NCBI RefSeq assembly: GCF_963678635.1
Contig: NC_087063.1
Coordinates: forward strand, 45,672,101-45,736,100
Reading direction: 5' to 3'
From: Symsagittifera roscoffensis
Taxonomy: Eukaryota; Xenacoelomorpha; Acoela; Convolutidae
Length of the DNA: 64,000 bases
Each line of letters begins with the position of its first letter. Position 1 is the first letter of the stretch. Shown piece after piece: positions 1-10,734 of this stretch. The notes under the pieces were generated by a model that had not been told where the DNA came from, did not search any database, and saw only the letters and a list, made by a program, of their open reading frames with translations. Position numbers and translations under genes: made by a program.

Positions 1-985
1 TCGACTACAAACAAGCGGTGTTGCTAAGATTCTGAACGTCGAGAATTGCGACGATAATGAACTCTGCTAATCAGCAGGTTTAGATGGGACTTGTATTGGA
101 AGAAAAAGTGACTGCACCTTTAGTACAAAAATCTGACAACCGAGTGGAGTTTGGATTGTGATTCTCGGACGAATTACTAAGGACGTGTCTAATGGTGGTG
201 TGGGAGAAGATGAAACCCTACGTGAGAACGGAGCTACAACACAGGTTCGCTTGGTGCATGACTGGGCTGGCGAAGGAAGAGGACGTTTTGGAAGAAAGAA
301 AAAGGTTGAAAGAAGAAAAAGTGTTCTTGATTACGAGTATAAGAGACATAATGACCCAAGAAGGAGTATCAGTAGCGTGCGCAAAGTGGAGAGACGCTCT
401 CTGTTTCATCCGATTCGTGTTAGAACAAATATCGGTACCAGCGTTAAACACTTGTGCCAAGATGCTGAGAGAAGGCAATGATCGAGCGAAAACCTTGCTC
501 TTACAAGCACTTCTAGACATACACCAAAGTAAACCGATGCGAGTGAACATGAAGGAGCCTGTAGAACTGGAACCAATGAAGAAGATTGATGAAACACGGA
601 GATTCTCGAACAAGGAGCTGAGGCTGACAAAAGAATCCATGGGAGTTTTGCCAACGTCCAGTGAATATTGCGGAGCGATCAGGAAAAAGTTGTTCAGTTA
701 CGTATCCGGGATCGTGAGGATGGCATACAACCCTTTCATTATTGAAGACATACGCGATTATTTCTTCGACTACGAACAAGCGGTGTTGCTAAGATTCTGA
801 ACGTCAAGAATTGCGACGATAATGAACTCTGCTAATCAGCAGGTTAAGATGGGACTTGTTTTGGAAGAAAAAGTGACTTTACCTTTAGTACAAAAATCTG
901 ACAACCGAGTGGAATTTGGATTGTGATTCTCGGACGAATTACTAAGGACGAGTCTAATGGTGGTGTGGAAGCAGATGAAACCATC
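1..985 (+). repeat. Tandem duplication, ~765-bp period
   Basis: Positions 1-220 and 766-985 are close direct copies, both running from 'tcgactac' through 'agcggtgttgctaagattc' to 'tctaatggtggtgtgg', with scattered substitutions. The repeat carries the end of an open frame (tail residues QAVLLRF then stop) and the beginning of the next. The first copy starts at the window edge, so the array may continue to the left. Confidence 0.85.
192..800 (+). CDS. Hypothetical protein fragment (202 codons), unrecognised
   Basis: An open frame of 202 codons with a charged, helical N-terminal part (residues 25-45 rich in E, K and R). I recognise no domain. Its last residues (DYEQAVLLRF) are repeated by the broken frame at positions 2-35, so it belongs to the tandem duplication. 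The composition is visibly less AT-rich than the surrounding 30 kb, which favours a coding origin. The start is only the first ATG, and splice sites were not resolved. It could equally be an exon-like piece of a decayed retroelement. Confidence 0.3.
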   Translation: MVVWEKMKPYVRTELQHRFAWCMTGLAKEEDVLEERKRLKEEKVFLITSIRDIMTQEGVSVACAKWRDALCFIRFVLEQISVPALNTCAKMLREGNDRAKTLLLQALLDIHQSKPMRVNMKEPVELEPMKKIDETRRFSNKELRLTKESMGVLPTSSEYCGAIRKKLFSYVSGIVRMAYNPFIIEDIRDYFFDYEQAVLLRF

Positions 986-1034
986 AGGATTTCCGAGTCC
1001 TAATGCCGATTTGATATTATGAGCTACACAGGAT

Positions 1035-2870
1035 GTGCAGAAGGAGCTGAATTCAGACTGTAACTTGCGTGACCTGAACATCATTTACAAGTTGATGACA
1101 ACGGCTTCCAAACGCAACAAAGGAAACAATGTCGAGTTGCCTGGCTGGGGACCATTGGACTGGGTTGAACCTGGTAGCTGTCTGGCGAAAGTCTGTAGAC
1201 TGAAAGGTCACATGTGTGGAGGTCTGGACTGTGTGAAGACTCTTGCGAAACAACATAAGCAATTGACGATATTATTCGGAAACATAGTAATGAAAGCGAA
1301 AATGGAAACGGAACTAATTGCAGATTGCCACGGAGGAACTGAGGTGAATCTAGTGACTGCACTATGATTCTAAGCATGTTTGGTTCTTTCGAGTCACTAT
1401 TGAATCTAGAGCAAAAGCATGAGATGGTCACCGCCTGGAAAGTGGAAAAAAGCTATAGAAGCAGAAACGATCATTCGGCAAAGTGAAGCTTATTGCAGAC
1501 CTTCGGGAGCGCGATACCTAGTGGGATTGACATTGGCTCCGATGTTTAGAAGCCGATACCCTGTAATTTTGTGGCAGTGGACCTGAGGAGTACAAGGACG
1601 ATTTTGGACCAAGCCTTCTCAGTGCCGAAATGTGTAAGACTGGCTAGAATGTCTGAGAAGTCCTATGAGTTGCTATGTAGGATGTTTTCATCAGTTCTAG
1701 AAAGCACCAAAGAAGAATTGGAGCCTATACTGGGAAAGAAGTTCATGGGATACGCTAATGGAAGCTTTAATGATTTTGAAAGACGAAAGCAGAAAGGATC
1801 AACAGCAACAGATTACAACGCAGTAGATGAAAACGACGAGATCCACCGAGTATTGATGGAACTGGAACCACTACTGGAAGCGTCGGGGAAGCGTAATTGG
1901 AGGAGCATCATGTTGACACATGATGAGTTCCCCTGCCATTGCTTGCTACAAACATGGTGGTATCCCGGGCGCAGTAATCTGGTGTTGATCTGGGACTCTG
2001 GAGAGCGTCTCTCCATGGGTTTATCAGATTCATCACAGCCCATAACGATAGTGATATTGGAAGTTATGATGGCCATTCGATGGCTGGAAGCTCTTGTGCA
2101 GGAGAACAATCGACAGGAGATGCCGACGAGAGAACAATTACAGGAACTGGATTGTCTAAAAAAATTAGATCTTTTTGAGACAATGAGCAAAATCTTGAAC
2201 ACTCCGATGAAAGTGAAGAAAATATGGGCCAGGTGACGACAGATTTCATGGTTTAGAGTCAACATGACTGCATGGTTGTACGAGTATGACAAGAAGCATA
2301 TGTCGAAGCACAGCAGGGTGTACAGTGCGTATCAGCTGGACATTGGAGCAGGAGCTTTCAAGCGAGCTTTTGTGACTCATGGGAATGCAGTGACCACTGC
2401 AGTGAAAAAGACGTCTACAACAAATGATTGTGACCGGAGAGAAAGAGAAAAAATGTTGAAGGAAGACCTAGACGCCTGCCTCCACACCAGCTTTTGAAGA
2501 AACAGGGAGACGAGCGTAGATCCTCTTGCTTGTTGCAAACAAAAGGTAGGAGAGCAGAAGTGCTGGAGGACTGCCTCCAACAGCATCAGGATAGCCACCG
2601 ACGTGTTGCAAGACACTGAAACTGAAAGTGCGGAGTCAATGTCGCAAGAGGAGGAGATGGAGCATTGACAAATAGCCGAAAAACATGATGCAAGAAAGAG
2701 AAAGATAAGAAGAATTTAGAAGTCTTAGAACTTTCAAACGACGAAAACAAAGAAGAAAACAAAGTAATGAACAAGGAGGTAAACAAAGAAGCAACGAAAG
2801 AGAAGATGTTAAAATTCAGAATTGTCTCTGTGAGAAAAACTCAAATGAGAAATTAAGCAACTAAGCTTGC
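1035..2870 (+). pseudogene. Broken coding-like block, unrecognised
   Basis: Plus-strand open pieces at 1,035-1,367, 1,571-2,236 and 2,264-2,497 share the less AT-rich composition of the frame at 192-800 and are separated by stops and frame changes. After 2,497 the sequence stays purine-rich and codon-like until about 2,870, where ordinary AT-rich DNA begins. I cannot assign a family. A decayed single gene with unrecognised introns, or an old retroelement, would both fit. Confidence 0.3.
1571..2236 (+). CDS. Hypothetical protein fragment (221 codons), unrecognised
   Basis: The longest open piece of the block at 1,000-2,870. It encodes 221 residues with acidic stretches (VDENDEIHRVLMELEPLLE) and a C-terminal charged helix. 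No signal peptide, membrane segment or catalytic motif is visible. The next frame downstream (2,264-2,497) has the same phase and is separated by a TGA and a short spacer, so both may come from one ancestral frame. Function unknown. Confidence 0.3.
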   Translation: MAVDLRSTRTILDQAFSVPKCVRLARMSEKSYELLCRMFSSVLESTKEELEPILGKKFMGYANGSFNDFERRKQKGSTATDYNAVDENDEIHRVLMELEPLLEASGKRNWRSIMLTHDEFPCHCLLQTWWYPGRSNLVLIWDSGERLSMGLSDSSQPITIVILEVMMAIRWLEALVQENNRQEMPTREQLQELDCLKKLDLFETMSKILNTPMKVKKIWAR

Positions 2871-4290
2871 AATTGAAACTGAATGAAAGAAAACTTTTAG
2901 TTGATTTTTGAAGTTAAGAATTTGTTGCATTTATAAATTTTTGTTGTAATTTTAGTTAGTGGCTTTAGAGACACTTACTATTTTTCTAGAGAGGCTTGAG
3001 TGAAGAGTATATTTAATATTCTAGCCTGCATGATTGTTTTTAATCTACTAAGACGACTGATCACTTTGTGGTGACATGAAGTGCTTGAGTAATCTTTTGA
3101 AGAGGGAGATTGTTTCATTGTTCTTAACCACCGAGTTCCTTAATTTTAATATTCAGGACCAATAACAACTAAATTTTTGAAGAAAAGAAGCATAGTAGGA
3201 TAATTTTAGTTTTTGGTTCGCAGGACAGTCCTGCGTACCAACACTTTTTAAACCTAGGAGAAAAAGTTTTAAATCGAGACATTGGCTCTTAAAGCCAGAA
3301 AAAACATTTTATCTCAAGTCGTATCCTCGAAAGGTGCAGATTGATGAAAAAATTTGGAAGGCTATGATAGTGTAGTATGATGCCATTTGTTTTCTGCAGT
3401 GAGTCGATCTGTGATGTGGATAAAAGTTATTACTTGCCTTTTGTAAATTCTGTTCAATGGCACTGTACCATTTCTATGAAGACTACGAGACTCAATGAGG
3501 GCCTTGGCAGGGCTGTCCGGGAAATCTGTGACTTTCGAACAAATTGTAACAAATTGCAATTCGAATTGGAATTTTTATTATAGCAGCTAGACAAGAAAAT
3601 TGGCGGTTTTAGCGCATTAACGGTATTACTCGTTCAATTTGACGAATTGGGAATGGTCAATTTGGCGTGAAATGTTAATTTTTAAATTTTCGATTTGGGC
3701 GTAAAAGGCACGTAAAAAAACTTATTTTCCGCGACAAATGAAAACTGCGAGAACACACAACAACTTATTCGTGAAGACAGACAGGTCGAACGAGAGAGTA
3801 GTAACAAGTTGAAATTGTAATCGAGAATATTGACAGAAGACCATTCCGATTTGTAATGGTTGTGCAGCTACAATCGTTACAAAGCGATTCCCGAGAACCA
3901 GGAAGAGTGTTGAAACGTCGCGAGCAGCCTTCAGGAAATGGACAAGACAGCTCTTTGTCCGGATTCGGGGATCCGGAAGGGTCTCGGGAGAGAACTGTAA
4001 CTCGATATTTTAACAACTTTTGGCTTCTCGGAATGTCTTGAGTTGAATTTAATTAATAATAAACTCATTTTCAGAGTATGAGAAGCTGGAGTTGAGGAAA
4101 AGGGTTGATCCATCTCCAACGGGAATGATGATTTTTATCTACTGAACAAAAACCAAAAGTAATATAAAAAATAAGTAGTAGCTCTGTTTTTAGGAGTGAC
4201 CTCGTAGTCTGGGTATACTGAGACCCAGCCTTGAACTCACTATTTTCGCATGTAATTAGGTTAATTTGAGCGTTCTGGCCAAAGCCGGAA
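2871..4290. other. Non-coding spacer
   Basis: AT-rich sequence with no coding frame I would defend; the 61-68 codon frames at 3,377 and 3,856 resemble nothing known. It contains the short palindrome at 3,213-3,241, listed separately. Confidence 0.5.
3213..3241. repeat. 29-nt near-perfect palindrome
   Basis: The arms are ttggttcgcaggac and gtcctgcgtaccaa around a central a, with a single mismatch (t/t opposite positions). It is GC-rich compared with its surroundings. It could be a transposon end or a simple cruciform-forming site. Confidence 0.6.
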
Positions 4291-4678
4291 ACAGTAACGT
4301 CTTTGTGTGCAGTTTTTCTTGGGTTTTCGGGATTTTTTTTGCTGGTTTGTTTAGCTTAATTGTTTTTGCAAAGGTTTTATCGAGTAAGTGATCTAGTTAT
4401 GCGCTAATTTTAAAAAAAAATTTTTTGCTCTTAAGTTTCCGGAGGGGAGTTTTTCAATTGAAAATATTTTTTCTCGTTGGGAGTCTAACCAGCGTTTGCC
4501 GGCTTAGTTGCCGATCAATTTGATGTCCGAAAACGCCAGTTAAGGTTTTTAAAATGATCATCTATCCAGACAATTTTTTTCGAAATTTTATGGTTGTTTT
4601 TCGACTTTGTTTGATTTTTGTGTCTGCTAGCTTGCACTGCTAGCTTTTTTCTAGATTTCTGAACGTGATGGCGTGTAA

Positions 4679-5161
4679 ATGTGGAGTGCATTGAACGTTT
4701 CAGCCCTACTAAGATATAGAATGGACTCCTACGATAACTTGAAAAACAGTGAAATTGTCAAACCATTTTTAAAGGAAATGTTTTTGATGACAGATTTGAT
4801 AACAAGTGCTTATATGGTAACACAACTCCCAATTTATAGATCACTTTGCGTCATCAAGCGATTACCGGTACCAAAATTACATTCCAAATTATATAATTTG
4901 AAAATCCTTTGCTGCGACTGTGAGAGGTTGATAGTAGTTCTGGTCCCAATGTCAATTACAGCTGAAAGTGTTAATTCACCTCACCTGAACACGGGCTGGG
5001 TTTTTGTTTCGAACAAGTTTTTCATAACGAAGTGTTATGCTGGTGATGCGAATGAGAACCAGAGTTTGACAGTTTGCTTTCATGTTTTGATCTTTTTTGT
5101 GTTATATTCACCGCTTGTAGCCCTCAATAGGTTTACTCAAAATTTAAATTATAATTTATGA
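4679..5161 (+). pseudogene. Copy 1 of unknown tandem gene, truncated
   Basis: 160 codons matching residues 1-160 of the intact copy at 11,254-12,903 (shared blocks DSYDNLKNS, TQLPIY, LCCDCERLIVVLVP, KFFITKCYAGDA). At about 5,155 it has fewer T's than copy 3 ('ataatttatgacg' versus 'ataattttttgacg'). This shifts the frame and ends it at once. The downstream sequence resembles copy 2, not the long tail of copy 3. Probably a dead paralogue; function unknown. Confidence 0.6.
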
Positions 5162-5282
5162 CGCAAAATTTATTGAAATTTCATCCATTTGTTAAAACAG
5201 AAGAAAACTGGAACAGTTTGCACGATATAGTAGGAAGTGCATCCACTAAATGACAATTTTCAAACCACTCATGACTGAAATA

Positions 5283-5327
5283 TTAGAAAATGCTGAATTC
5301 AGCGATGATAAAGTCAGCATTTTCTAA
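5283..5327. repeat. Perfect 14-bp inverted repeat (hairpin) in unit 1
   Basis: The arms ttagaaaatgctga and tcagcattttctaa are separated by 17 nt. Unit 2 keeps the same structure at about 6,790-6,835 with one changed base in the left arm. It lies in the 3' flank of both truncated copies. Confidence 0.7.
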
Positions 5328-6017
5328 CTCATGGTAAAGACCGATGTAAAGTCAGTATTTTCAAATACCTAATACTTGCCACAATTCGAAATTTTCCTGT
5401 TTTACAAAATTTTTACAGAAAAACGTGTTAGTTTGGCTTATATCAAAATCAAATTTAATTACTTTGGTTTTTGAGAAAAACACTACACATGAGGTGGTGA
5501 AAGTACCTTGTTCAATCCAAGCCAGATCTATTTCAAAAGGAAAATGTTCTGTTTTGAAAATTTATTGATCTTTTGTGTGTCTGCTTATGTTTGCTCGAAT
5601 TACTTGCCTTGTTTTGGGTTTTTGCTGGGCTGTAAGTAAATTTTATTGTAACTGAAAGAGTTTTTTGTTTTTGTAACTTGTGAACTTACTAAGTGTGCAG
5701 TTTTTTCGAGTTTTCGGGATTTTTTTCGCTAGTTTATTTGGCTTCAATTGTTTTTGCAAAAGTTTGATCGAGTAAGTGATCTAGTTAAACGTTGATTTGA
5801 AGGAAAAAAAGATTTTTAAGCTTTTGCGTTTTTTGAGGGGGGTGTAAAAATGTAGATTTTTGGGAACTTCGGAAAGTTTTTCAATTGAAAATAATTTTTC
5901 TCAACGGGAGTCTAACCAACATTTGCCGTCTTAGTTGCCGATCAATTTATTGTCTGAAAACGACAGTTATTTTTTGAAAATATTATCATCAATCCTGACA
6001 AATTTTTTCGAAATGTT

Positions 6018-6611
6018 ATGATTGTTTTTCGACACTGTTTGATTTTTTGTCTGTTAGCTTGCACTGCTATGAGCGTGTGGTATTGCAAGTGGTCCGAAGC
6101 TTCGCTTCGCCAATGGTTTAAACATGCAAAACTCTGGTTAACCTATGAGAAAAAGCTTTCTTTCCAAATTTCTGAATGTGATGAGGTGCAAATGTCGAGT
6201 GCAGCCCGATTAAGATATAGAAAAAACTCCTACGATAACTTGAAAAACAGTAAAATTGTCGAATCATTTGTAGGGGAATTGTTTTCGATGACAGATTTGA
6301 TAAAAAAAGGTTACATGTTTACACAACTCCCAATTTATGGATCACTTTGCGTCATCAAGCGATTACCGGTATCAAAATTAGATTCCAAATTGTACAACTT
6401 GAAACATCTGTGCTGCGACTGTGAGAGGTTGATAGTAGTTCTGGTCCCAATGTCATTTACAGCTGAAAGTGTTAATTCACCTCACTGGAACGAGGGCTGG
6501 GTTTTTGTGCGGAACAAGTTTTTCATAACGAAGTGTTATGCTGGTGATGCGAAGGAGAACCAGAGCTTGACAGCCTGCTTTCATGTTTTGATGTTTATTG
6601 TGTTATATTAA
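6018..6611 (+). pseudogene. Copy 2 of unknown tandem gene, truncated
   Basis: 197 codons. The first 50 residues are open only in this copy and begin with a hydrophobic, signal-like stretch (HCLIFCLLACTAM). In copy 3 the same DNA is closed by a TAA where copy 2 has CAA. From SYDNLKNS onward it matches copies 1 and 3. The frame ends at a TAA at the place where copy 3 reads TCA (serine), about 150 residues into the shared domain. Either the N-terminal extension is ancestral and lost in copy 3, or it is a chance opening. Function unknown. Confidence 0.55.
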
Positions 6612-7205
6612 CCGCATGTAGCCCTTAAAAGTTTTACTCAAAATTTAAGTTATAATTTTTTGACGCAGAATAGATTGACATGTGATCCACTTGTTAAACC
6701 AGAAGAACACTGGAACAGTTTGCCCGACATAGTAGGAAGTGCATCCACTACATGACAATTTTTAAACCACTCATGACTGACTGAGGTCATTAGAAAATGA
6801 TGAACTCAGCGAGGTTAAAGTCAGCATTTTCTAACTCATGGTAAAGACCGATGTAAAGTCAGTATTTTCAAATACCTAATAGTTGCCGCACAGTATTTTC
6901 AAATACCTAATAGTTGCCGCAGCTCAAAATTTTCCTGTTTCACAAAATATTTACAGAAAAACGTTAGTTTGGTCTATATCAAAATCAAACATAATTACTT
7001 TGGTTTTTGAGAAAAAAACTACACCTGAGGTGGCAAAAGTCCCATGTTCGATTCAGGCCAGAGCTTTTTCAGAAGGAGAATGTTCTGTTTTGAAAAGTTA
7101 TTGATCTGTTGTGTGTCTGCTTATGTTTGCTCGGTTTACTTGCCTTGTTTTGGGTTGTTGTTGGGCTGTAAGTAACTTTTTTTGTAACTGAAAGCGTTTT
7201 TTGTA

Positions 7206-7216
7206 TCTGTAACTTG
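7206..7216 (+). repeat. Left target-site duplication of LINE
   Basis: The sequence tctgtaacttg recurs at 10,735-10,745 directly after the A-run of the LINE. In copy 1 the same point reads 'ttttgtaacttgtgaac' without interruption, which shows the empty site. Confidence 0.8.
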
Positions 7217-10200
7217 AAAAATACAGCTGAAAGTGGAGTGCTGTATACAACAAAATACAGCTGATAGATTTGTTATGTTTGATGTTTGTGCCTGTTTGTG
7301 GAGCGCCCTCTGTGGGATTTTAGAGACAGGTCGGTCAAATGGCTTTCTGTGGGGAGGTTGGAAACTGGAACTGGCTTGAGGAGTCTGGTGGTGCGCCGCT
7401 AGACCTACTGAGCTCGGGTGAGATTGTTCCTTGTTTTTGATTTTTATAATTCGATTTGAAAATTTAAATTAATTTCATTGTCTTTTATTATTTTTATTTG
7501 CTGATTTGTAAAATTCCCACTAACCGCTTATCATGGGTTATTTCAGTCCCCTAAAGTCCAAACAATATCCTTTTTTTTACCTTTATGCTGCGTCAAGATG
7601 AGGAAAAACAACAAAGAGTGTACAAGCAAAGATTGCTTAAAACCTTCAGGACTGATAAATTGGATCAGATGTGATTGTTGTTCTAGTTGGTATCATATCA
7701 GTTGTGTAAATATTTCTCTTAGCGACTGTAAATATTTCTCTTAGCGAAGAAAACTTAATGGTTTCAGTGTCTTTTATGCGTTGATGTAAAATCTGTTAAT
7801 AAAGCAACAATAGGTAATGCTTTAGTGCTAGACAATTATGTTAATACAGCCATCTCAAAAGTCCAAGTACTCAAGAGAGTGCCAAAAAACTCGCGTGTTC
7901 CCTTGGCGGAAAGTCTGTCGGACAAAATAAATGAAATCATCTACAATGTAGAAGAGGGTACAAAATGGCTATTTTTTTTAACGTCGTTCTTGTTTTTTTT
8001 GGAGCAACCGAAAAGAAGTGGACGCAAACAGACCACAAGCATGAGCTCTTTAATGAATAAAAAAATTCGAGCAAAAGACGTGTCACTTCCCAAACCCCAT
8101 CCCCAAGTTTCAAGCCCGCCTCTGAGTGACCTCGAGCAGAGAATAAAGTTAATAAGTAGTAAGCTCGGTGAAGGAAATGTAAAGGGAGGAATAAAGCTTG
8201 CTGCTTCGGATGACAAAATTGCTCCTTTTTCAACTGATAACTATCGAAAATTGTTGTCTGAGCACCCTCAGCGAGCCAAGTTTGCAGCTCCAAATCCAGA
8301 AAAGTTGGATAGTTTTTTCGTAATCGATTTCGACCTATACAAAGCGATAATGTCCTTTCCGAGCGGATCAGCAGCAGGTCCTGATAAAATAGTTCCTCAA
8401 ATTTTTTAAGATCTTGTTAGTAAGTCGAATGGCAGTGCAGGACGTAAGTTTCTGAAATCGCTTACTAAGCTGATAAACCTCATTGGAGATGGTAACATAC
8501 CCGAACCACTAAGACCTTTCTTTTTTGGTGCAAAGCTTATCGCCCTCATAAAGAAAGACGGAGGGTTGAGACCGAGTGCCATAGGCAACACGCTGAGACG
8601 CGCTGGAAGCAAGGCCCTCTCCGAGCGACAACATTTTTTCGGAAACGTCCAGGTAGCATGCGGTATCAAACGAGGAGCAGAAATAGCTGCGCACTCGTTT
8701 CGAAACCTAATTGAACGCGACGACAATCCAAAATGCACTGTTCTTTTAAAACTAGATTTTAAGAATGCCTTTAACTCTCTAAACAGAGAAACAATGCTGA
8801 ATCATGTTTATACAAATCGCCCCGAATTGTATAAATACACCCATTGCGCGTATGGTAAACCTAGTTACCTTTTTTACGGAAGCTCTGTCATAATGTCAGA
8901 AGACGGAACTCAGCAAGATGATCCTGAAGTCCCAGCTCTTTTTGCGGAAACAATTCATACACTAGTCAAACAGTTGGAGTCGAAAATTAACATCTGGTAT
9001 TTAGATGATGGGCATTCAGCCGACGACTATAAGGCAGTACTCCGGGACCTTAAAAACATTCTGAAATTGGAAGAAATTTATGGCCTGAGCTTGAACACTG
9101 AGACGTGCGAACTTTGTTTTTTGGGACCGACTACTAGTACACAGTATAAATCAATTTTAACTCAACTTCGAAAAATATGCCCCAAATAAAAATAAAAACA
9201 AAAGAGGAACTCCTCATTTTAGGATCTCCAATCGGCGAACTTTGCCCAAAAGAATTGCTCTACAAAAAAATTAAGGAGCGTGAAAAAATCTCGGATGTCA
9301 TTGACAATCTAGACGCCCATTATGGTTTTTACCTCCTGAAAAATTGCTTTAGCATGCGAAAACTCCTATATTTTTTGCGTACGAGCCCTTGTTTTTTGCA
9401 AAATGATTTTTTGGAACGCTAAGATAAATTACTAAGAAATTCGTTATGCAAGGTCACCAATGTGAAAATGGATGATAATCAGTTTTTACAAGCAGTTCTC
9501 CCGGCAGCCAAAGGTGGCTTAAGCGTTTCTTCCGCTCGTCTACTCGCTTTACCCGCTTTCTTAGCCTCAGCAGTAGGAGCAAGAGATGCCTTGAGCGAAA
9601 TCTTCGGTTTGGAGCATGTGGATGGAACCTATGATGATACGCTGAAACGGTGGTTCGATTTTGGAAAAATTTAAATGAGTCCGCAAAATGAAATGCAAAA
9701 AAATTGAACGGAGCCAATTTTTGACAGCGAAATTGCAGACTTGGTTTTACGACTCGAACCAACGGACGTAAAAAGATTCAACGCGTTCCAAGATAGATTT
9801 GGCTCCCAATGGTTGAACGTCATCCCGTGCAAAAATTTAAGGTTAAAACTGTCGAACCAACAACTCAAAATTGCGATAGGACTTCGATTAGGCTCGAAAA
9901 TATGCGAACGGCATAAATGCGTGGGCGGAAAAGACGTTACCTAGGATGGTTGGCATGGTCTTTCTTGCCTCAAAAATGCAGGGAGATTCTCTAGGCATTC
10001 AAACTTGAATGTCTTTATAAAGCAGAGTTTATCATCTACTCACATCCCGTCCGTTGTAGAACCACGACACCTCTACAGGACCGATCAGGAGCGACCAGAC
10101 GGTTTGACGCTTGTTCCATGGGCTGTTGGTAAGCAGTTCTTGTGGGATGTAACGATAGTAGACTCCTTAGCCCCTTGTAGGATTAATGCCGGGTCTGTTT

Positions 10201-10734
10201 GTAACCCTGGTACGGCTGCCGCTGAAGCAGAAGAGCGAAAAATTGACAAGTATGAAGATCTTGTAAATGATGGATATCTTTTTCAACCGCTAGCTTTTGA
10301 AATTCAGGGCGCGGCCGGCCCCAGCACAGAAATTTTTTTGAGCAAGCTTTGTAAGAACCTAAGCATATGAACTAAGGAACCCAGAGCAGGCAGCTTTTTA
10401 AAACAGAGAATCTCCCTGGCAATACAGATTGCGAACGCAGCTTGCGTACTCGGAACAATAAATGACAAAAAACTTTCGAACGAAATTTTTTATTTGTAAC
10501 ACTTGTATATTATATTTTCTCGTGTCGCGTTGCGTGTTCTTATTGAAGAAACATAACCCGTATCGATTTTAATTGAAACGGACTTAAACACTTGTCATCT
10601 TCTTTTATCATTATCACTTCTTTATCTAGAAAATTCTAAGGATTTTGACTGGAATACGTGATGAAGGGACTCCTGACTGTAACCTCGGTTACTATAATAC
10701 TTTTGACCTTCTGATTACCCCTAAAAAAAAAAAT
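7217..10734 (+). mobile_element. Non-LTR retrotransposon (LINE), decayed, with target duplication
   Basis: A 3.5-kb insertion between tandem units 2 and 3. Left edge: 'tctgtaacttg' followed by two near-copies of 'aaaatacagctga' (7,217 and 7,252). Right edge: 'cccct' plus eleven A's, then the repeated target site. It has a single-ORF design: zinc finger, reverse transcriptase, second zinc-finger-like region and a C-terminal domain, with about 380 bp of 5' and 350 bp of 3' untranslated sequence. It is broken by at least two frameshifts and several stops, so it is inactive, yet both ends are preserved. Confidence 0.85.
7598..10370 (+). pseudogene. LINE ORF: PHD-like finger, reverse transcriptase, C-terminal endonuclease-like domain
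   Basis: The frame opens at an ATG (7,598) with a PHD-like finger (CTSKDC ... WIRCDCCSSWYHISC). A 24-nt micro-duplication at about 7,700-7,745 then breaks the frame. The main frame resumes at 7,825 and runs, apart from a TAA at 8,407, to 9,189. It contains RT motifs GPDKIVPQ, LKLDFKNAFNSLNR and the catalytic WYLDDG (9,001-9,009). Another frameshift near 9,180 leads to 9,177-10,370, with stops at 9,420, 9,675, 9,714 and 9,942. The C-terminal part has a Cys/His cluster (GWHGLSCLKNAGRFSRH) and RPDG ... LWDVT, reminiscent of the PD-D motif of restriction-like endonucleases in early-branching LINEs. The RT is secure; the endonuclease type is inference. Confidence 0.8.

Larger units (their letters stand above)
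4300..5683 (+). repeat. Tandem gene-bearing unit, copy 1
   Basis: First of three direct copies, starting near 'gtgtgcagtttttc'. It shares its leader (including the 'gagtaagtgatctagtta' stretch), coding part and 3' tail with copy 2. Relative to copies 2 and 3 it lacks about 115 bp just before the frame, the piece that carries the 'gcgaagc' hairpin. Confidence 0.85.
5684..7216 (+). repeat. Tandem gene-bearing unit, copy 2
   Basis: Direct copy of unit 1, starting at 'cttactaagtgtgcag' and running to 'tctgtaacttg', where the LINE is inserted. A local duplication of 28 bp ('cagtattttcaaatacctaatagttgccgc') lies at about 6,860-6,920. Confidence 0.85.
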
